Shown here piece after piece: positions 60,653 to 64,000 of a stretch of DNA of 64,000 nt. Origin of the DNA: UBA11358 sp049517655 (GTDB lineage Bacteria; Verrucomicrobiota; Verrucomicrobiia; Limisphaerales; UBA11358). Under the pieces are notes generated by a model. The model worked only from the letters and a program-made list of their open reading frames with translations. It made no database searches and had not been told where the DNA came from. The stretch is taken from assembly GCA_049517655.1 (NCBI GenBank), contig JBEKRQ010000002.1, positions 124,001 to 188,000 on the forward strand, read 5' to 3'. A program made the translations under genes and the position numbers. The stretch's first letter is position 1; every line of letters starts with the position of its first letter.

Positions 60653-60912
60653 GCAAATTCAACTTTGTCCTTCTCAAAATGGTCCGGTGGAGCGGCTGGC
60701 TGTTGCTGCCGGTGGTGATGGCTTTCCTGCTGACCGGCTACATCATGGATGGCCGCTACGGGTTCGGCAAACTGCTCGACGAGAAATCCGCGCTGACGTT
60801 CCACCGTATGCTCCACCTGCCGCTGATTGTTCTCGTGTTGGCGCACTGCCTTCCGGCGGTGTATCTTGCCTTCCAGCGATGGGGCTGGATCAAACATCGC
60901 GAAGAGATGTGA
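60649..60912 (+). CDS. Small His-rich two-helix membrane protein
   Basis: 87 residues, two hydrophobic segments (about 14-32 and 55-75). Histidines at 52, 56 and 66 sit at the start and within the second helix (FHRMLHLP, LAHCLPA), a pattern of b-type cytochrome-like membrane proteins such as the DUF4405 group. Heme binding is an inference. If it carries heme it might pass electrons across the membrane to the exported enzyme next to it. Overlaps the previous gene by four bases and is followed directly by the radical SAM gene, so all are co-translated. Confidence 0.65.
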   Translation: MSKFNFVLLKMVRWSGWLLLPVVMAFLLTGYIMDGRYGFGKLLDEKSALTFHRMLHLPLIVLVLAHCLPAVYLAFQRWGWIKHREEM

Positions 60913-60913
60913 A

Positions 60914-62200
60914 GTGACGTCCAAAGTCCAAAGTCCAAAGTCTAAAGGGCTTTCCCGCCGTGAAGCCATCGGCCTCGGCGTCGGCGGCGTAGTCGGCTTG
61001 GCGGGCGCAGCCTCGCTGTTCGATTTCTTCTCAAAGTGGGGTGAGGCCGAGGCGCCTGCCGACATCTTCAAAGGTGACGCGCCGACGGGCGAACTGTGGG
61101 AGTTATGGCAGAAGCGCGGCTGGGTGAAGGAGGCGTCGCACTACCTCAAGCTCGGCCGCAACGTCCAGTGCAAGGTCTGCCCGAACAATTGCATCCTGGA
61201 GCCGGGCGACCGCAGCCATTGCCGCAACAAGGTCAACTGCGATGGCACGCTTTACACGCTGGTTTACGGCAACCCATGCACGTTCCACGTTGATCCGGTC
61301 GAAAAGAAGCCGTTGTTCCATTTCATGCCGGGCACGTTGAGCTTTTCGCTCGCCACGTCCGGTTGCGTCTTTCGCTGTCTCAATTGTCAGAACTGGGAAA
61401 TTTCGCAAAAGAAACCCGAGGAAACCAAGGACCCGCGCGGCGAGGAACTCCGGCTGAGACCGCCGCTGCCGTCGAATCTCACGCTCGATCAGATGGCGCG
61501 GCTAAGTTTGTTCCCGGAGGACGCCGTCGCCGTGGCCGAATCACTGGGTTGCCCGTCCATTTCCTACACCTACTCCGAGCCGGTGGCGTTTTACGAATAC
61601 ACCCGGGACACTTGCAAGCTGGCGCGCGAGCGGAAGCTGAAAAACATTGTTGTCACCTGCGGTTCGATCGAGGAACGACCGGCACGCGACCTCTATCAAT
61701 TCGCGGACGCCGCGCACGTGGACCTCAAGGGTTTCGACGAGGAATCTTACAAAAAGCTGAACTCCGGCAAGCTCGCCGCCATCCTCGCGACACTGAAGAC
61801 ACTGAAAGATCTCGGCGTCTGGTTCGAGATCATCAACCTCATCGTGCCAACTTACACGGACAACCTCGACACCATTCGCCGGATGTGCGGCTGGATTGTG
61901 AGGGAACTGGGGCCGGACCGGCCGTTGCATTTCTCGCGGTTCCATCCGGCGCACAAACTCGCGCACCTGACGCCCACCCCGGTCGAGACGCTCGTCAAAG
62001 CCCGCGACGCCGCCCGCGCCGAGGGACTGCACTACGTCTATATCGGCAACGTGCCCGGTCTCGAAGGAGCGGAGACGACGTACTGCCCCAACTGCAAGAA
62101 GGCCATTGTCGAGCGCGACATCTTCTCGGTCACGCGCATGGACATCACCGACGGCAAATGCCGTTTCTGCGGGACAAAAATCGCCGGGGTGTGGGAGTGA
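60914..62200 (+). CDS. AmmeMemoRadiSam radical SAM enzyme with Tat-type N-terminus
   Basis: 428 residues from a GTG at 60914, one base after the previous stop. Residues 1-45 look like a twin-arginine signal (LSRREAIGLGVGG, then a Gly/Ala/Val-rich core and AEA). The rest is a family enzyme: N-terminal Cys block CKVCPNNC (86-93) and C103, the SAM [4Fe-4S] motif CVFRCLNCQNW (Cys 151, 155, 158), VDLKGFDEESYKKLN, HFSRFHPAHKL and a C-terminal CPNC...CRFCG zinc-ribbon-like end. Radical SAM enzymes are normally cytosolic because they need SAM and strong reductant, so an exported one is surprising. A heptamer repeat (60919-60946) encodes part of the N-region. Confidence 0.85.
   Translation: MTSKVQSPKSKGLSRREAIGLGVGGVVGLAGAASLFDFFSKWGEAEAPADIFKGDAPTGELWELWQKRGWVKEASHYLKLGRNVQCKVCPNNCILEPGDRSHCRNKVNCDGTLYTLVYGNPCTFHVDPVEKKPLFHFMPGTLSFSLATSGCVFRCLNCQNWEISQKKPEETKDPRGEELRLRPPLPSNLTLDQMARLSLFPEDAVAVAESLGCPSISYTYSEPVAFYEYTRDTCKLARERKLKNIVVTCGSIEERPARDLYQFADAAHVDLKGFDEESYKKLNSGKLAAILATLKTLKDLGVWFEIINLIVPTYTDNLDTIRRMCGWIVRELGPDRPLHFSRFHPAHKLAHLTPTPVETLVKARDAARAEGLHYVYIGNVPGLEGAETTYCPNCKKAIVERDIFSVTRMDITDGKCRFCGTKIAGVWE
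60919..60946 (+). repeat. GTCCAAA heptamer repeat at the start of the radical SAM gene
   Basis: GTCCAAA three times plus GTCTAAA, 28 bases, inside codons 2-11 of the gene. Unit length seven means each gain or loss shifts the frame relative to the start codon at 60914. Confidence 0.85.
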
Positions 62201-62236
62201 GCCGCGCCGCTCCCGACTTTCGGATTCTGGTGACAA

Positions 62237-63319
62237 TCAACTCAAGCGCACCGGCAGGCGGCGGGCGCCCCAGTTGCCGGGTTTTTCATCAAAGTGCCCG
62301 GCGATTTCAAAACCGCAGAAGGAACAGCGGTTGCCTTTGAGTTTCCATTCGCCAAGGACATACCAGTCGCGCCCGATCAGAGATTGACCACAACCGGGAC
62401 ACCAGGTGCTGCTGCCGTTGCGGTCGTGGACGTTGCCGGTATAGACGTAGCGCAGGCCCTTCGAGCGCGCGATCTCGCGGGCCCGCGTGAGCGTCCCGGG
62501 CGGTGTGCACGGTTTGTCGGGCATCTTGTAATCCGGATGAAAAGCGGTGAAATGCCACGGCACGTCGGGACCGAGGTTGGTGGAAAACCAGTCGGAAGCC
62601 TTTTCGAGTTCAGCCTCGCTGTCGTTCTCGCCGGGGACGAGCAGCGTGGTCACCTCGAACCAGACTTTTGTCTGGTGCCGCAGATATTTCAAGGTGTCGA
62701 GCACAGGCGCAAGTTCGCCGTAACACTGATGATGGTAGAATTCCTCAGAGAAGCCTTTCAGATCCACGTTGGCTGCGTCCATGTGCTGGTAGAATTCGGG
62801 GCGCGAGTCATCGGTCATGTAGCCAGCGGTGACCGCCACCGTGGCAATGCCGAGTTCGCAACAGGCCTTGGCGACGTCAATGGCGTACTCGGCAAAAACC
62901 ACCGGGTCGTTGTAGGTGAACGCAACCGACTTGCACCCCAGCCGTTGGGCGGCAGCAGCAATGGTTTCCGGCGAAGCCTCATCCGCAAACCGGTCAAACT
63001 CACGCGCCTTGCTGATGTCCCAGTTCTGGCAGAAGCGGCAGCCAAGGTTGCAACCGGCTGTGCCAAACGAGAGGACGCTCGTGCCGGGATAGAAATGGAA
63101 CAGTGGCTTCTTTTCGATGGGGTCAACGCAGAATCCACTGCTGCGACCATAGGTGGTCAGTATCATACGGCCACCGATGTTCTGGCGCACGAAGCAGAAG
63201 CCCCGCTGGCCGCTGTGGAGTTTGCACAACCGCGGGCAGAGGCGGCATTCAAGACGTCCATCCGGCAGGGGCGTCCACCACTTTGCCAGGTAATCGGATT
63301 GTGCGACGGGGGTGACCAT
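62237..63319 (-). CDS. AmmeMemoRadiSam radical SAM enzyme (cytosolic form)
   Basis: 360 residues (MVTPVAQSDYLAKWWTPLPD) without signal peptide. N-terminal Cys block CRLCPRLC...GFC, the SAM motif CNLGCRFCQNW (Cys 90, 94, 97), VDLKGFSEEFYHHQC, PWHFTAFHPDYKM, RYVYTGNVHDRNG and the C-terminal CPGC...CSFCG. This is the canonical form and a paralogue of the enzyme at 60914, with which it is convergent (36 bases between). The upstream partner at 63332 completes an AmmeMemoRadiSam set in the cytosol. Confidence 0.93.
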   Translation of the reverse strand: MVTPVAQSDYLAKWWTPLPDGRLECRLCPRLCKLHSGQRGFCFVRQNIGGRMILTTYGRSSGFCVDPIEKKPLFHFYPGTSVLSFGTAGCNLGCRFCQNWDISKAREFDRFADEASPETIAAAAQRLGCKSVAFTYNDPVVFAEYAIDVAKACCELGIATVAVTAGYMTDDSRPEFYQHMDAANVDLKGFSEEFYHHQCYGELAPVLDTLKYLRHQTKVWFEVTTLLVPGENDSEAELEKASDWFSTNLGPDVPWHFTAFHPDYKMPDKPCTPPGTLTRAREIARSKGLRYVYTGNVHDRNGSSTWCPGCGQSLIGRDWYVLGEWKLKGNRCSFCGFEIAGHFDEKPGNWGARRLPVRLS

Positions 63320-63331
63320 GAGTTTTCGTTG

Positions 63332-64000
63332 TCAGGCCGGTTCTTCGAAGTGATCCACTTGAAAACGCTCGATTTTCACCGGTTCGTCCGGCCCGATCCA
63401 GCCTTTTTCCCGGGCGATGCGCAACTGGGCCTCACCGGTGTTGATACCCTCAATTCCCGGCAATAGAACACCGCAGCGTCCGTCCGCCGCGGAAACGATC
63501 ACGCCGTAGCGCCGTGGGTCAAGTTCGTCCGGCGGCGAAACAACATCCTCCCTCGAATGAAGCACGCTGACATGGAAACGCAGGCCGGCAAGCTCCTCCG
63601 CCGCGACGGACGGAAAGCGTGTGTCCCGGAAAGCCGCCAAACGAGCGTTGCGCCAGGTTTCCTCGACCAGGTTGGCGCAGACCGGAACAGGTGTCCCGAC
63701 ACAACCCCGCAGCTCGCCGCTCCGGCGGCGCAACGTCACAAAGACACCGCGCCGCGCACTCAGATACTCGCCGGACGCCGCCGGAGGAGACTCGGAACTG
63801 CCGCGCAGCTCCGCCTCCACCGACCGGCGGGCCAAACCGGGCAACACGGCCCCATCGCTACTGCCAACGGTCGCCGGAGTCGCTTCCGCGCCTTGCGACT
63901 TTGGTTCTTTCGCGAACAAAATTGCAACGCCGTAGCCAACCCCAAACGGCCCCTCGTAGCTCAAAACTTTGTGGCCGGTTGCGTTCCAACCCACAGCGGC
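63332..64000 (-). CDS. MEMO-AMMECR1 fusion, cut by the window edge
   Basis: The frame is open to base 64000, so the N-terminal part is missing. The first visible residues (HKVLSYEGPFGVGYGVAILF) are the end of a MEMO domain; a Ser/Ala-rich linker of about 45 residues (SQGAEATPATVGSSDG...) leads to an AMMECR1 domain with RGVFVTLRR, LRGCVGTPVPVC, FRDTRFPSVAAEEL and RYGVIVSAADGRCGVLLPGI. Same architecture as the lipoprotein at 56882; whether this one has a signal peptide cannot be seen. It starts the minus-strand pair with the radical SAM gene 12 bases downstream. Confidence 0.88.
   Translation of the reverse strand, partial: AAVGWNATGHKVLSYEGPFGVGYGVAILFAKEPKSQGAEATPATVGSSDGAVLPGLARRSVEAELRGSSESPPAASGEYLSARRGVFVTLRRRSGELRGCVGTPVPVCANLVEETWRNARLAAFRDTRFPSVAAEELAGLRFHVSVLHSREDVVSPPDELDPRRYGVIVSAADGRCGVLLPGIEGINTGEAQLRIAREKGWIGPDEPVKIERFQVDHFEEPA

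Noticed and set aside
62294..63466. 390-codon plus-strand frame opposite the cytosolic radical SAM gene
   Set aside because: The minus-strand frame carries all catalytic motifs; this one does not.

Overview
The window looks like a chromosomal segment from a moderately GC-rich, diderm, free-living bacterium of the Verrucomicrobiota, most likely near Pedosphaera/Limisphaerales. The assignment is inferred from gene content; no rRNA is present. Supporting signs are a long GreA with a ~450-residue N-terminal extension (as in Chlamydiae), prepilin-like H-X9-DG proteins with an AFTLIEL leader, a DUF5069 protein, a remnant of an integrase type I associate with Verrucomicrobia, and many hairpin and heptamer repeats between genes. 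TolC, SurA, LolA-like and type II secretion genes show an outer membrane.

Layout. 1-3474: a tripartite EmrAB/TolC-type efflux operon. 3586-5623: surA-pdxA. 5781-9184 (minus): trpC, prfB with its programmed frameshift, a prepilin-like protein and an FHA protein. 9242-11852 (minus): pyrC-carA. 12034: tRNA-Gly(UCC). 13423-19492: an oligopeptide ABC transporter, oppBCDF divergent from oppA. 19561-29041: site-2 protease, fabI, a flavin reductase, rsmB (interrupted in frame by repeats), long greA, psd-pssA phospholipid genes, a LysE exporter and ychF. 29113-32909 (minus): sufD-sufU-sufT-sufS without sufBC. 33033: mrp. 34165-35973: a small ORF, then pyrR-pyrB behind a PyrR-type RNA leader. 35970-43708: purF, thioesterase, hsp20, lon and envelope or TPR proteins. 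43755-47797 (minus): pseudopilin cluster gspF-H-I-J-K. 47810-51640: larE, a lipoprotein, a membrane TPR protein, yraN and rnhB. 51751-53856: a glycosyltransferase beside a broken integrase and tRNA-Val(CAC). 53890-56412 (minus): nadB and panC.

56882-64000 is the most unusual part: two AmmeMemoRadiSam loci facing each other. The plus-strand operon encodes a lipoprotein MEMO-AMMECR1 fusion, a polytopic membrane protein with a spermidine-synthase-like domain, an 87-residue His-containing membrane protein, and a radical SAM enzyme with a twin-arginine-type N-terminus. The minus-strand locus encodes an apparently cytosolic radical SAM enzyme and a second MEMO-AMMECR1 fusion that runs off the window. 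The function of AmmeMemoRadiSam systems is not established; an exported version alongside a cytosolic one deserves attention.

A second notable system is the pyrR leader at 34399-34503. A PyrR-binding-type hairpin covers the ribosome binding site of a 22-codon leader ORF. That ORF runs through a terminator-like hairpin and overlaps the pyrR start codon, which suggests a combined translation/termination switch.

Dispersed through the window is a family of twin-hairpin elements with inverted ends (GTAGGG/CCCTAC, GTAGC/GCTAC, GGGAGGG/CCCTCCC or GTGGC/GCCAC). They abut or even supply stop codons, and two copies sit in frame inside rsmB. Heptamer tandem repeats occur as well, two of them inside coding sequence.
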